Translations under genes and position numbers: made by a program
In this document: in pieces, positions 7,225-15,765 of the stretch
Layout: each line of letters starts with the position of its first letter
Numbering within the stretch: the first letter of the stretch is position 1
The notes under the pieces: model-generated
Told to the model about the DNA's origin: nothing
The model's database searches: none
The model's input: the letters and a program-made list of their open reading frames with translations, nothing else
NCBI RefSeq assembly: GCF_014635865.1
Contig: NZ_BMDQ01000001.1
Coordinates: forward strand, 248,001-312,000
Length of the DNA: 64,000 nt
From: Winogradskyella haliclonae
GTDB taxonomy: Bacteria > Bacteroidota > Bacteroidia > Flavobacteriales > Flavobacteriaceae
Direction of reading: 5' to 3'

Positions 7225-8124
7225 TTAAGTATTCAAATTATTTATTTTATGTTTTGCTAAAAGCATAATTAGTGCTTCTTGGAAATTACCTTGTGCTATG
7301 ATTTTTTTGACTCTTTTATGAATAAAATCATCCGATAAATCTGCGTTAGATAAGTTCCCAAATTCTTCCGAAGTTTTTAAATAGTTATCTATTTCATCTT
7401 CACTTGGAAAGGCTGCTAAATTACCTAAAATTCCTAAATCATTTCCAGATAAAACAGAACTTTTTCTAACGGATTCAGGCAACTTATCAACACCTATTCC
7501 TAAAGTGCTTAATGGCTTAGGTATTTCGAAAAATCCATCTTTAGCTCTACTATAATAACTGCCACCTGCTCGGGCGACTAAATCTAACTTCTCTTGGTTT
7601 ACACTTCCGTTATCTTCTAATACATCTTTGGATAAATGTATTTTTAAAACCTCACAAATAATAAGATTCCCTGCACCACCTTTATTGCCTAGTTTTATAA
7701 TTTCATTAACCTTACATTCCATTTGTATAGGTGATTCTGCAACTCTAAAGGGTTTTACCAAATCTGATTCTAACATGGTTAAACCTGCTTTTTCAAATTC
7801 ATTGACATCTTCTGGATATTCTGTACTACTCAATGACATTTGCTGAACGATAGTATAGTTAACTACATTGATAACAACCTCATTGACAACTTCTGTATTC
7901 TCTAAGGTATGTTTCGTTGTATTATCTCTCACACGTCTGGCAGGAGAAAATATAAGAATCGGTGGATTGGCACTAAACACATTAAAAAAGCTAAACGGCG
8001 ACAAGTTTGGGTTTCCGTTAGCGTCAATTGTACTTGCAAAAGCAATTGGTCTTGGTGCAACTGCACTTAATAAATAACTATGTAATTTAGCTGTAGAAAG
8101 CTCATTGGGTTGGTAAGACACCAT
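7225..8124 (-). CDS. Flavin reductase family protein (FMN-binding split barrel)
   Basis: A cytoplasmic FMN-binding oxidoreductase of the flavin reductase-like family. The N-terminal half carries SAVAPRPIAFASTIDANGNP, FSFFNVFSANPPILIFSP and the downstream VINVVNYTIVQQMSLSS, which line the FMN pocket in this family. The C-terminal 100 residues are a Bacteroidota-specific extension. The specific substrate is unknown. The frame opens at an ATG complementary to 8154, but the second ATG (MVSYQPNELSTAKLHSYL, 8124) matches the N-terminus usual in relatives, so I use it; the longer start is possible. Confidence 0.88.
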   Translation of the reverse strand: MVSYQPNELSTAKLHSYLLSAVAPRPIAFASTIDANGNPNLSPFSFFNVFSANPPILIFSPARRVRDNTTKHTLENTEVVNEVVINVVNYTIVQQMSLSSTEYPEDVNEFEKAGLTMLESDLVKPFRVAESPIQMECKVNEIIKLGNKGGAGNLIICEVLKIHLSKDVLEDNGSVNQEKLDLVARAGGSYYSRAKDGFFEIPKPLSTLGIGVDKLPESVRKSSVLSGNDLGILGNLAAFPSEDEIDNYLKTSEEFGNLSNADLSDDFIHKRVKKIIAQGNFQEALIMLLAKHKINNLNT

Positions 8125-8247
8125 AAAAAAATCATTTTTATCAAAGATAACCATATTACAGACGTAATAAAATGAATTCCCTAGGGTTTGAAAACAATAA
8201 TATTTACAGAATTACATTATATTTAGAATTATTAACGATTCTAATTG

Positions 8248-9477
8248 ATGCGTCTACATCTTAACAGAAATGTAATCCGTTGGATTATAATTATTTCATC
8301 TTTTATCATTGTATCCTTAATCCTTTGGAATACGTATGTGTTTTTTCAGCATTTTAAATCCGAAGAACGCTCAAAAATGAAGAGTTGGACATTTGCATAT
8401 ACTGAATTTGCAAAAAATGCATATGATAATTCTCAAGACTTAGATAATTTTGAAGTGAATGTAGTTGCCGAATATATTGTTGTAGATTCTACGTTAAACA
8501 CTCCAATGTTATTATTGGATAAAGACCAAAACATTATTAGTCACAGAAATATTTTTGCGAAACCTCGACTTACCGAAAAGAATGAACTAGCCCAAGTCTA
8601 TAATGATAGTATTGATGACAATTATGTTGAGACTAACAAAGACCGGCTAATTTTAAAATTTCAGAGAGAAAATCAACCATTAATCATGGAAGATTTAGAG
8701 CAAACACTTTATTACGGAAATTCACCTTTACTAAATAACCTAAAATACTATCCTTTAGCTTTATTATTAATAATTCTCCTTTTTGCTGCAGTAGTTTACT
8801 TTTTTTATAGAAGCTCTAAAACAGCTGAACAAAACAAACTGTGGACTGGTATGGCTAAAGAAACGGCACATCAAATAGGCACGCCATTATCCTCGTTAGT
8901 GGGTTGGACAGAAATTTTAAAATCTGAAAATGTCAATCCAGACTACATCATAGAAATGGAAAAGGATGTTGACCGCCTTAAAACCATAACTGAGCGCTTT
9001 AGTAAAATTGGCTCTATCCCTGAATTAAAAACTATTGATATTGTCTCTGAAACTCAAAACTCATATGTTTATTTACAGTCAAGAACATCAAAGCTTATTG
9101 AATTTAATATAGACATACCTGAAAAAGAGATTATGGTAAAACTTAATGGGCAGCTTTTTAGTTGGACCATAGAAAACTTAGTTAAAAATGCTATCGATGC
9201 CATGAAAGGTAAAGGCAAATTAACTTTGAGGCTTATTGAAAAAGAAAAGCAAGTTTTGATACAAATAACTGATACTGGAAAAGGCATTCCAAAGAGTCAA
9301 TGGCAAACTGTTTTTGAACCAGGTTACACAACTAAAAAACGCGGTTGGGGTTTAGGTTTATCATTATCTAAACGAATAATCGAAGATTATCATAATGGCA
9401 AAATAAAAGTCATTCAATCTGAACTAAACAAAGGCACTACTTTTCAAATCGCTCTAAAAAAACACTTCAAAAACTAG
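8248..9477 (+). CDS. Orphan sensor histidine kinase
   Basis: An inner-membrane sensor kinase of 410 residues. Membrane helices lie at about residues 10-32 and 168-187, enclosing a periplasmic sensor region of about 135 residues that I do not recognise. No clear HAMP domain is seen. The H-box is AKETAHQIGTPLSSL, with His208 as phosphoacceptor; the ATPase domain has ENLVKNAIDAM (N box), DTGKGIP (G1) and GWGLGLSLSKRI (G2). No response regulator is adjacent. The zinc-ribbon gene begins four bases after the stop, so the two are probably cotranscribed. The frame includes a TTG one codon upstream, but ATG 8248 is the likelier start. Confidence 0.92.
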   Translation: MRLHLNRNVIRWIIIISSFIIVSLILWNTYVFFQHFKSEERSKMKSWTFAYTEFAKNAYDNSQDLDNFEVNVVAEYIVVDSTLNTPMLLLDKDQNIISHRNIFAKPRLTEKNELAQVYNDSIDDNYVETNKDRLILKFQRENQPLIMEDLEQTLYYGNSPLLNNLKYYPLALLLIILLFAAVVYFFYRSSKTAEQNKLWTGMAKETAHQIGTPLSSLVGWTEILKSENVNPDYIIEMEKDVDRLKTITERFSKIGSIPELKTIDIVSETQNSYVYLQSRTSKLIEFNIDIPEKEIMVKLNGQLFSWTIENLVKNAIDAMKGKGKLTLRLIEKEKQVLIQITDTGKGIPKSQWQTVFEPGYTTKKRGWGLGLSLSKRIIEDYHNGKIKVIQSELNKGTTFQIALKKHFKN

Positions 9478-9481
9478 AGTT

Positions 9482-9838
9482 ATGAAAACGTCAAATTATT
9501 TTACATTAAAAGAGTTTCAATTAAATAACAACTGCCCTGAATGCTATAGTAATGACAGCTTACAACTCACCTTTAAGCAAAGAATCACTGAGACTATTTT
9601 CTTTAAGGCTATTACAGGCGACACTTCTCACGAAATGCATTGCAAAAATTGTAATACCACCATTTATCCTGTGCGTTGGAATGATGATATTGAGCGGGTT
9701 GTTGCCTACCACGAACGTGCCATTGTACCTAAAAAAACATCGTGGAAAATAAAACCTTTTGGTTATGTGTTTATTGGAATAGACCTATTAATAATTATCG
9801 CCATAGTACTAATAATGCTAGGTGTTATTAGGTTTTAA
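9482..9838 (+). CDS. Zinc-ribbon protein with C-terminal membrane helix
   Basis: A 118-residue protein with two CxxC knuckles, Cys18-Pro-Glu-Cys21 and Cys54-Lys-Asn-Cys57, which would bind one zinc ion. A C-terminal hydrophobic helix (about residues 94-116) makes it tail-anchored. I recognise no named family. The four-base spacing to the histidine kinase suggests joint expression and perhaps a signalling accessory role, but the function is unknown. Its stop overlaps the stop of the convergent HIT gene by four bases. Confidence 0.7.
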   Translation: MKTSNYFTLKEFQLNNNCPECYSNDSLQLTFKQRITETIFFKAITGDTSHEMHCKNCNTTIYPVRWNDDIERVVAYHERAIVPKKTSWKIKPFGYVFIGIDLLIIIAIVLIMLGVIRF

Positions 9839-10227
9839 TCTAAATGTGATGCAATTGAAGCTGCTAAAGTTTCAAATTCATCTTTCGAAAGATTCTGCTT
9901 TAAAACAAATCTAGCATCATCCATTGTATGCAATGGTATTAAATGTACATGAACGTGAGGTACTTCTAAGCCTATAACTGACATACCTATACGTTCACAT
10001 GGTATAGCTTTTTCTATAGCTTTTGCTATTCGACGAGAAAACACCATTAAGTTTATATAAGTGTCTTCATCTAAATCAAAAATCTTATTAACCTCTTTTT
10101 TTGGGACACAAAGTGTATGCCCCTTACTATTGGGGTTAATGTCTAAAAAAGCGATAAAATCTTTAGTTTCTGCAACTTTATAAGACGGAATTTCTCCATT
10201 AATAATTTTAGTGAAAATAGAAGCCAT
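9835..10227 (-). CDS. HIT family nucleotide hydrolase/transferase
   Basis: A small histidine-triad protein of 130 residues. The active-site motif is HVHVHLIPL near residues 92-100, and the N-terminal MASIFTKIINGEIPSYKVAE is typical of the Hint branch, which hydrolyses purine nucleotide phosphoramidates and adenylated intermediates. The physiological substrate is not known. It is followed upstream, on the same strand, by greA, an arrangement often seen in Bacteroidota. A hairpin at 10259-10292 separates the two genes. Confidence 0.93.
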   Translation of the reverse strand: MASIFTKIINGEIPSYKVAETKDFIAFLDINPNSKGHTLCVPKKEVNKIFDLDEDTYINLMVFSRRIAKAIEKAIPCERIGMSVIGLEVPHVHVHLIPLHTMDDARFVLKQNLSKDEFETLAASIASHLD

Positions 10228-10258
10228 GATTTTAAGTAGTTAGTTATGTAAATATAAA

Positions 10259-10292
10259 AAGATTCCTGCTTAAGGCTATAAACAGGAATCTT
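10259..10292 (-). terminator. Terminator downstream of greA
   Basis: Arms AAGATTCCTG and CAGGAATCTT close a 14-base loop. On the minus strand the stem is followed by a T-rich stretch (complement of the A-run at 10256-10260). It lies 22 bases beyond the greA stop and before the HIT gene, so HIT may need its own promoter or read-through. Confidence 0.75.
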
Positions 10293-10313
10293 AAAATATA
10301 TTTATCATCTTTA

Positions 10314-10787
10314 TTATCTCGAAATCTCAAGAATATCAAACTTCATAATGCCGTTTGGGACTTGTATTTCGGCAACATCACCAACAGATTTACCTAAAAG
10401 ACCTTTACCTATTGGTGAGTTTACAGATATTTTACCAGAAGCTAAATCCGCTTCACTTTCAGCTACCAAAGTATAGGTCATTTCCATACCGTTTGTTTGA
10501 TTTTTAATCTTTACAATAGATAAAGCTAGCACTTTAGATGTATCCAATTGCGACTCATCTATAACACGTGCATTTGCTAAGGTTTCCTCCATTTTAGAAA
10601 TTTTCATCTCTAGCATACCTTGTGCTTCTTTTGCGGCGTCGTATTCGGCATTTTCACTTAAATCACCTTTATCTCTGGCTTCTGCAATAGCCTGCGAAGC
10701 TTTAGGGCGTTCTATATCTTTTAAGTGATTTAATTCTTCTCTTAATTTTTTTAATCCTTCGGCTGTGTAATAAGATACTTTACTCAT
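10314..10787 (-). CDS. greA: Transcription elongation factor GreA
   Basis: GreA binds RNA polymerase through its secondary channel and stimulates cleavage of backtracked transcripts. The N-terminal coiled coil (residues 1-75) includes GLKKLREELNHLK, and the tip has DLSENAEYDAAKEAQ, whose acidic residues coordinate the catalytic magnesium. The C-terminal FKBP-like domain has the usual SPIGKGLLGKSVGDVAEIQVPNG pattern, though I quote only part: ISVNSPIGKGLLGKSVGD. The length of 157 residues is standard. The leader holds two hairpins with T-runs, described separately. Confidence 0.97.
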   Translation of the reverse strand: MSKVSYYTAEGLKKLREELNHLKDIERPKASQAIAEARDKGDLSENAEYDAAKEAQGMLEMKISKMEETLANARVIDESQLDTSKVLALSIVKIKNQTNGMEMTYTLVAESEADLASGKISVNSPIGKGLLGKSVGDVAEIQVPNGIMKFDILEISR

Positions 10788-10810
10788 AACTCATTCGTTT
10801 TAAATAAAAG

Positions 10811-10830
10811 ATGCTGAACAATTTCAGCAT
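10811..10830. repeat. Small dispersed inverted repeat, copy 1
   Basis: ATGCTGAAC and the matching arm of TTTCAGCAT form a near-perfect stem in the greA leader. Similar elements built on GCTGAAA and TTTCGGC occur at 13640-13660 and 54631-54645. On the minus strand it is followed by CTTTTATTTA, so it may also act as a weak terminator. Confidence 0.55.
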
Positions 10831-10853
10831 AAAAAAATCCCGCTTTCACGAGA
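10831..10853 (-). terminator. Terminator-like hairpin in the greA leader
   Basis: On the minus strand TCTCG, loop TGAAAG and CGGGA form a five-base-pair stem followed directly by seven T. It lies between the candidate greA promoter and the start codon, so it would act as an attenuator or yield short leader RNAs. The stem is short, so its strength is uncertain. Confidence 0.45.
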
Positions 10854-10861
10854 CAACTATA

Positions 10862-10869
10862 CAAATATA
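10862..10869 (-). promoter_or_regulatory. Candidate -7 box of greA
   Basis: The minus strand reads TATATTTG, an exact TAnnTTTG match, 75 bases upstream of the greA start. This would place both leader hairpins inside the transcript. Confidence 0.45.
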
Positions 10870-10958
10870 TAAAATATTTATGGGATGTCTTAATTATTGT
10901 AAATTGCAGCAAAAGGAAAATACTAAAATTAAATTCTTACACTTTTAGAAATATTGCT

Positions 10959-11390
10959 ATGAAAAAGTTCTTAATATTATCTCTGTGCATTCTTACGTTT
11001 GGATGCAGTAGTAATAACAATCCTAATAATTGTAATTTTTTGCTTAACGTTAATGTTAATGTCAACGTGAATCTCAACTTACCACAATTTAGTCAATTAC
11101 AGTTTACTGGTAATTCTGTAAGACTAGAAGGTCAGGGTAATGGTGGTATTATAATAGCAAGAACAGGTAGTGAAACACTTCGTGCTTGGGATGGTGCAGA
11201 TCCAAATCATGCATTTTCTAACTGCTCTTTACTTTCAGTTAATGCACTTACAGCAACTTGTGGTTGCGAAGATGCTAATGAATATGAACTTTTATCCGGT
11301 CAGAATCTAGGTCAAGACCCAGAACCCTGCACATTATTACCGTACAGGGTTGAGTTTGTTGGTGATAACCAATATTTAATTACAAACTAA
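10959..11390 (+). CDS. Rieske-like lipoprotein lacking the cluster ligands
   Basis: A 143-residue lipoprotein with a lipobox at residues 13-16 (TFGC) and a spacer containing NVNVNVNVNLNLP. The remainder resembles the small Rieske-domain lipoproteins of Flavobacteriaceae: an AWDGADPNHAFSNC segment, then TATCGCEDANEYELLSGQ, then LPYRVEFVGDN. A true Rieske site needs CxH and CxxH; here the corresponding places read DPNH and CGCE, so a 2Fe-2S cluster of the normal kind is not expected. It may use disulphides or have a binding role. It overlaps the TonB receptor gene by four bases, tail to tail. Confidence 0.68.
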   Translation: MKKFLILSLCILTFGCSSNNNPNNCNFLLNVNVNVNVNLNLPQFSQLQFTGNSVRLEGQGNGGIIIARTGSETLRAWDGADPNHAFSNCSLLSVNALTATCGCEDANEYELLSGQNLGQDPEPCTLLPYRVEFVGDNQYLITN

Positions 11391-13570
11391 AAATTAAGCG
11401 TTACACCCAATAAGAAGTTTGTTGTCGCTTGAGGATAGAAGCCCGAGAAAAAACCTGTCGTAACACCTGTAGAACTTGAAGAGTCAGGAAAATCAAACGA
11501 ACCAAAATACCCATTTGATATATATTTTTCGTTAAAAACATTGTTAACCAATAACGAAATATCAATGTTATCAATAAATGAATTTACTTTCCAATTATAC
11601 GTGGCATTAAAATCATTTACAAAAAAGGCCTCTAATAAAGACGCTTCATTATCAATATTACCCATATATTGCTCTCCAACATGTTTAGACAAAAACGCTA
11701 GATATAACTCTTTTGTAGGTCGATAAGCTATTGTATTGCCTATAATAAGGTTTGGAGAAAATGAAATATCTGTATCACCTAAAGGAGTCAAAACCCCATT
11801 TCTCTGAAAGAAAAAATCTCTATTTTTATTTGTGCTCAATGCAAAATTTGGTTGGATATTTAGTTTTGATGTAATTGCAATATTAGCATCAACTTCAACA
11901 CCCAATCGATAACTACTACCACTATTGGTACGAATTGGTGCTCCTGAAAGATCTCGATCTCCTGTAAGCACTAACTGGTCGTTATAATCCATATAGAAGC
12001 CATTAATATTTAAAGCTAATTTATCTGAGTTATGTCTCCAACCTACCTCAATATCGTCTAAACGTTCTGGACGTGGACTTCCATTTTCAAAATCTGTTCT
12101 ATTTGGTTCTCTATGAGCTCTAGCAAACGACGCATAAAAATGATTCTTATCGTTTAGTTTGAAACTAGCTCCAAATTTGGGGTTAAAGAAATTGAAGCTT
12201 TCATCCACAATAAAATCAGCAACATCTGAGTTTTGTCCAGTTGTTGAGTAATCAACAAACCTACCCTGTAGGTCTAAATAAAATTGCCATTTGTCATTTA
12301 ATCTATAATCTGCTTTTGCAAAAGTTGAAAATTCATTCTTCTTACCTACACCAAAGTAATAACGGTCTCCCAATTCGGAATCGCTAGCAAAACGAGCCCA
12401 AATTACTTCTCCAAAATGATCACCTTCATAAGTACTGTAAAATAGACCTGAAGTCACGTCAAATTGGTTGTCTTTATAGTTCACATTTCCTGATAAGACA
12501 TAAAAATCATTATCTAACCAACGTCTTCTTACTATATCTGAAGTTGTAATAGTTTCTCCGCCTATTTGAACTGGCGATAAGCCATAAAAAGCTAAGTCAT
12601 CATCATTTTCATATTCTTCAAAGAACCCACGACCATAGGTATAGTTGAAACTTACATTTGAACTCCAATTATTATTGTAACGTTGTGCCCAATGTATCTG
12701 ATAATGATCTTGCTTGTAATCATCTACTTGATTGTTATGAAATCCAACAATATCACCTTGGTCATCTAAAATAGCTCCAGCTGGATTAAATGTAGGGTTA
12801 TTAATGGCAGTGTCTCTATCTACACCAAACCAAGATTGGTATGTAACTTCGCTTCCTGCAAAATGTATAGCTTTAACCAATGTGTTATCATCCTTATAAG
12901 CGCCTTGTAAGTAATAGGATTTTAAATCCGAAGATGCTCTATCTATATAACCATCTGAAGTAATTTGTGACAATCTACCAGAAAATATAAAATGGTCATT
13001 TAACAACCCTGTACTAAACTTAACATTATGACGTCTCGTATTAAAAGACCCTATTGAATGAGATGTACTAGTACTAGCCTCATCTGAATCAACGTCCGTT
13101 AAAATATTTAAGCTTGCACCAAAAGCTGCTGGGCCATTAGTCGATGTCCCTACTCCTCGCTGCAACTGAAGGTTTTCTACTGAAGATGTAAAATCTTGTA
13201 AATTAACAAAAAACGTTGTCGCACTTTCTGCATCGTTGTAAGGGATACCATTAATAGTAACATTAATACCTTGGTTTGCTGTACCACGTACCCTAAAGCC
13301 TGTATAACCAATTCCTGCTCCTGCATCTGAAGTTGTAACAACAGACGGTAAAAATTTAAGTTGGGTTGCTATATCCTGACCTAAATTACGTTTAGCTAAT
13401 TCCTCTTTTTTTAAGTTAGAATGTGTAATTGGAGAATTAGCTTTTACCCGAACTGCTTTAATTAAGACAGTTTCTAATTTTTCCGTTTTAGTTGAATCTT
13501 GTGTTTTTTCTTGAGAAAATGAAATAAAGGAAATGATTCCTAAGCAAATAAAAGTGAATAAATTTTTCAT
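11387..13570 (-). CDS. TonB-dependent outer-membrane receptor under TPP riboswitch control
   Basis: A 727-residue outer-membrane receptor that uses TonB energy to import a ligand. It has a signal peptide (residues 1-19), a plug domain at about 40-150 (FRVRGTANQGINVTINGIPY, and VENLQLQRGVGTS) and a 22-strand barrel ending in an aromatic residue (LLGVTLNF). It lacks the N-terminal carboxypeptidase-like domain found in SusC-type receptors. A TPP riboswitch lies in its 5' region, so the most probable ligand is thiamine or a thiamine precursor; TPP-regulated receptors of this kind are described in Bacteroidota. The upstream cluster carries a PnuC-type transporter that could complete the route. Confidence 0.9.
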   Translation of the reverse strand: MKNLFTFICLGIISFISFSQEKTQDSTKTEKLETVLIKAVRVKANSPITHSNLKKEELAKRNLGQDIATQLKFLPSVVTTSDAGAGIGYTGFRVRGTANQGINVTINGIPYNDAESATTFFVNLQDFTSSVENLQLQRGVGTSTNGPAAFGASLNILTDVDSDEASTSTSHSIGSFNTRRHNVKFSTGLLNDHFIFSGRLSQITSDGYIDRASSDLKSYYLQGAYKDDNTLVKAIHFAGSEVTYQSWFGVDRDTAINNPTFNPAGAILDDQGDIVGFHNNQVDDYKQDHYQIHWAQRYNNNWSSNVSFNYTYGRGFFEEYENDDDLAFYGLSPVQIGGETITTSDIVRRRWLDNDFYVLSGNVNYKDNQFDVTSGLFYSTYEGDHFGEVIWARFASDSELGDRYYFGVGKKNEFSTFAKADYRLNDKWQFYLDLQGRFVDYSTTGQNSDVADFIVDESFNFFNPKFGASFKLNDKNHFYASFARAHREPNRTDFENGSPRPERLDDIEVGWRHNSDKLALNINGFYMDYNDQLVLTGDRDLSGAPIRTNSGSSYRLGVEVDANIAITSKLNIQPNFALSTNKNRDFFFQRNGVLTPLGDTDISFSPNLIIGNTIAYRPTKELYLAFLSKHVGEQYMGNIDNEASLLEAFFVNDFNATYNWKVNSFIDNIDISLLVNNVFNEKYISNGYFGSFDFPDSSSSTGVTTGFFSGFYPQATTNFLLGVTLNF

Positions 13571-13639
13571 TACGACTATAAATAATAATCGAATAAAAAG
13601 AGGTAATTATTCTTAGTTAATAATTAGTTTGAGCATGAA

Positions 13640-13660
13640 ATGCTGAAACAATTTCGGCAT
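13640..13660. repeat. Small dispersed inverted repeat, copy 2
   Basis: ATGCTGAAA and TTTCGGCAT flank CAA; the arms pair with one mismatch or wobble. It sits between the TPP riboswitch and the receptor start codon, so it may have been co-opted as part of the expression platform. Compare 10811-10830 and 54631-54645. Confidence 0.5.
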
Positions 13661-13671
13661 AACAAGCTATT

Positions 13672-13744
13672 AAAATTTCCTTAGCGGCATTACCCGCCCA
13701 GGTTCAATGGGTATGATCTCAGCTTTTTACAGCACCCCTTTTTT
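13672..13744 (-). ncRNA. TPP riboswitch (THI element)
   Basis: On the minus strand the conserved core is read in order: GGGGTGCT, then GCTGAGATCATACCC, then GAACCTGGGCGGGTAATGCC, then GCTAAGGAAA. These are the invariant parts of the thiamine pyrophosphate aptamer. The closing P1 stem is formed by an A-run (complement of 13739-13744) and a T-run (complement of 13672-13675). It lies about 100 bases upstream of the TonB receptor start. A downstream hairpin at 13640-13660 could be part of the expression platform. Binding of TPP is expected to lower receptor expression. Confidence 0.95.
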
Positions 13745-13802
13745 GAGAACGCTGCAAAGATAATAGGGATTTATGATTTTAGAATCACAAATCATTATTT
13801 TT

Positions 13803-14207
13803 TTAATCAATTTTAGGAGGTTTCCTATTTGCTTTTTTTTCAGAAGTCTTTTTCTTATTAAGCAGTCTTTTTTGTTTTATAGCTCTGGGAATTTTAGTTG
13901 GTAAACGCACTTTATCTTCTCTTAGGCCTTCTTCGATTAGTTCTAAAAAACGTCTAGTAACTATAGTCTTATTTTTAAATTGACTTCTGCTTTCTCCGCA
14001 ACTTAACATCAAAACATCTCTATTAGTTAGTCTATTTTGCAAGTAGGCTTTTAACCTTTCTTTTTCTTCTTCATTAAAAAATGCTGAATCGAAGAGATCA
14101 AAGCTCAATTGAATCTTTGTCGCCACCTTATTTACATGCTGGCCACCACTTCCTGAACTACGAACCGCTTTATATACAATCTCGTTTATTAATTGAGAAA
14201 AATCCAT
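13803..14207 (-). CDS. arfB: Alternative ribosome-rescue factor ArfB (YaeJ type)
   Basis: A codon-independent peptidyl-tRNA hydrolase that releases nascent chains from stalled ribosomes. The catalytic GGQ is at residues 21-23 in SSGSGGQHVNKVATKI. The codon-recognition domains of RF1 and RF2 are absent, and the 134-residue chain ends in a basic tail (RAIKQKRLLNKKKTSEKK) that in this family enters the mRNA channel. One base separates it from the DUF4301 gene; the TPP riboswitch lies just downstream. Confidence 0.92.
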   Translation of the reverse strand: MDFSQLINEIVYKAVRSSGSGGQHVNKVATKIQLSFDLFDSAFFNEEEKERLKAYLQNRLTNRDVLMLSCGESRSQFKNKTIVTRRFLELIEEGLREDKVRLPTKIPRAIKQKRLLNKKKTSEKKANRKPPKID

Positions 14208-14208
14208 C

Positions 14209-15762
14209 TTAGTTGAGTTGGTGCGATGGTTTTAACAAATCATTTACAGTTTTAACAGGGTTAAATGTTTGTATAGGAACTTCAACAAAAATGCTATTCC
14301 AATAAGCCATACTACCATTCCATAAACCCGGTAACTCAAGTGCTTTTATATCTTTCCCAACTTTAGTTTTCATGGTTATAAAAGCAGCTTTATGATTTAC
14401 ATATTTTTGCAAATCAAACGTATTGCCTTCATTGTCTTTGATAGAACAGACAATATCTACTGGATTAAAATGTGTCGCATTTGCTAAAATTCTTTTTTGC
14501 TCTTTATTCTTTTTATTGACCTGTGCAGATTCTACAATTTGTAGTGAAAGCCTACCAGCCTCATCCTTAACCCAAAATGGCCCACCACCTGGTTCTCCTT
14601 CATTTTTAACCATTCCGCATACTCGAATTGGTCTATTTAATGCTTCTAGAAGATATTCTACTTTGTATTTATGCGAATATTTCTCAAACTCTTCAGAAAT
14701 AGAAAAATTTAACTTATTCGTTAAAAAGTCTCCTATTTCATTTAAGTTTTCTTCTGATAAGACTTCATTTCTAAGCTGTTTAATATATTCAAAAATCGAA
14801 GCCCTAATCTTTAGAAGTATTCCCGCTAAAACCTTTTTGTATTTAGCGACTTCTGCCTTGTAATGTTTAACCACTACATTATCTATATTACTTATAAAGA
14901 TTAAATCTGCATCGATTGCATTCAGGTTCTTAAGTAAAGCGCCATGACCTGAAGGTCTAAAATACAAACTACCATCTTCGTTTCTAAATGGCTCATTTTT
15001 GGCAGTTAATGCAATTGTATCGGTCGATTGATGCTGGTATGAAAATGAAATTTCATAAGGAAAACCTGTTATCCCTTCAACACGCTCCTCAATACGTTTA
15101 AACTCTGTAGTAAACTTATCTCTATGCTTTTCAGAGATTGTGAAATGCAGCTTTAGGGGTTCTTTTCGTGAACCATAAAATGCCATCTCAAATAAATGTT
15201 CTTCAAAAGCTGTGGAAATATCATTATTGTATTTATGAAAAGGGAATAAGCCTTTTGGATAACTCCCAAAGTTTAGCTGATTCTCTTCTAGCATTGCTTT
15301 AACAAAAGTGTAGGCTTTTTGATTTGGATTTAAGGCATTATAATCAACACCATTGCTTTCTATTTGTTTTAAAACAATATAATAAAACGGAAATTTTTCT
15401 AAAGCTATTAAAAAAAGAGGTAATCTCTTGAGATTATTCCTATTTATATAGGCATTAAGCGATTGTATTACGGGATTATACTCTTTTAGAAATTGAAACA
15501 AGAATTTAAACATTCTAGTAGCTGCTCCAGATGCTGGTACAAATTTTACAATGTCAATTTTATTTTTTTGCGAATCAAAAAACGAAACATATTCTGAAAC
15601 ATCAAGATATGACACCTCTATAATTCCATTACCAACAGTAGCTGCAGAATGGATATTAGAATAATTAACACCTCTTACAAATTGAGAAATTTGCTTATTG
15701 ACCAACTGTTCTGTTAGACCATAACTTTCAATTTGTCTTATATCTTCTTTAGTAAGCTTCAA
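14209..15762 (-). CDS. DUF4301 family protein
   Basis: A 517-residue cytoplasmic protein matching DUF4301, a family largely seen in Bacteroidota with no assigned function. The segment VKFVPASGAATRMFKFL (about residues 74-90) looks like the nucleotide-binding loop of sugar-nucleotide transferases (LAAGxGTRM), so a GT-A-like NTP transferase fold is plausible. HGALLKNLNAIDADLIFISNIDNV and GEPGGGPFWVKDEAG are other striking segments, the first quoted in part: DADLIFISNIDNV. It is embedded in a tight minus-strand run with ArfB downstream and the NadR-like kinase three bases upstream. Confidence 0.82.
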   Translation of the reverse strand: MKLTKEDIRQIESYGLTEQLVNKQISQFVRGVNYSNIHSAATVGNGIIEVSYLDVSEYVSFFDSQKNKIDIVKFVPASGAATRMFKFLFQFLKEYNPVIQSLNAYINRNNLKRLPLFLIALEKFPFYYIVLKQIESNGVDYNALNPNQKAYTFVKAMLEENQLNFGSYPKGLFPFHKYNNDISTAFEEHLFEMAFYGSRKEPLKLHFTISEKHRDKFTTEFKRIEERVEGITGFPYEISFSYQHQSTDTIALTAKNEPFRNEDGSLYFRPSGHGALLKNLNAIDADLIFISNIDNVVVKHYKAEVAKYKKVLAGILLKIRASIFEYIKQLRNEVLSEENLNEIGDFLTNKLNFSISEEFEKYSHKYKVEYLLEALNRPIRVCGMVKNEGEPGGGPFWVKDEAGRLSLQIVESAQVNKKNKEQKRILANATHFNPVDIVCSIKDNEGNTFDLQKYVNHKAAFITMKTKVGKDIKALELPGLWNGSMAYWNSIFVEVPIQTFNPVKTVNDLLKPSHQLN

Positions 15763-15765
15763 TTT

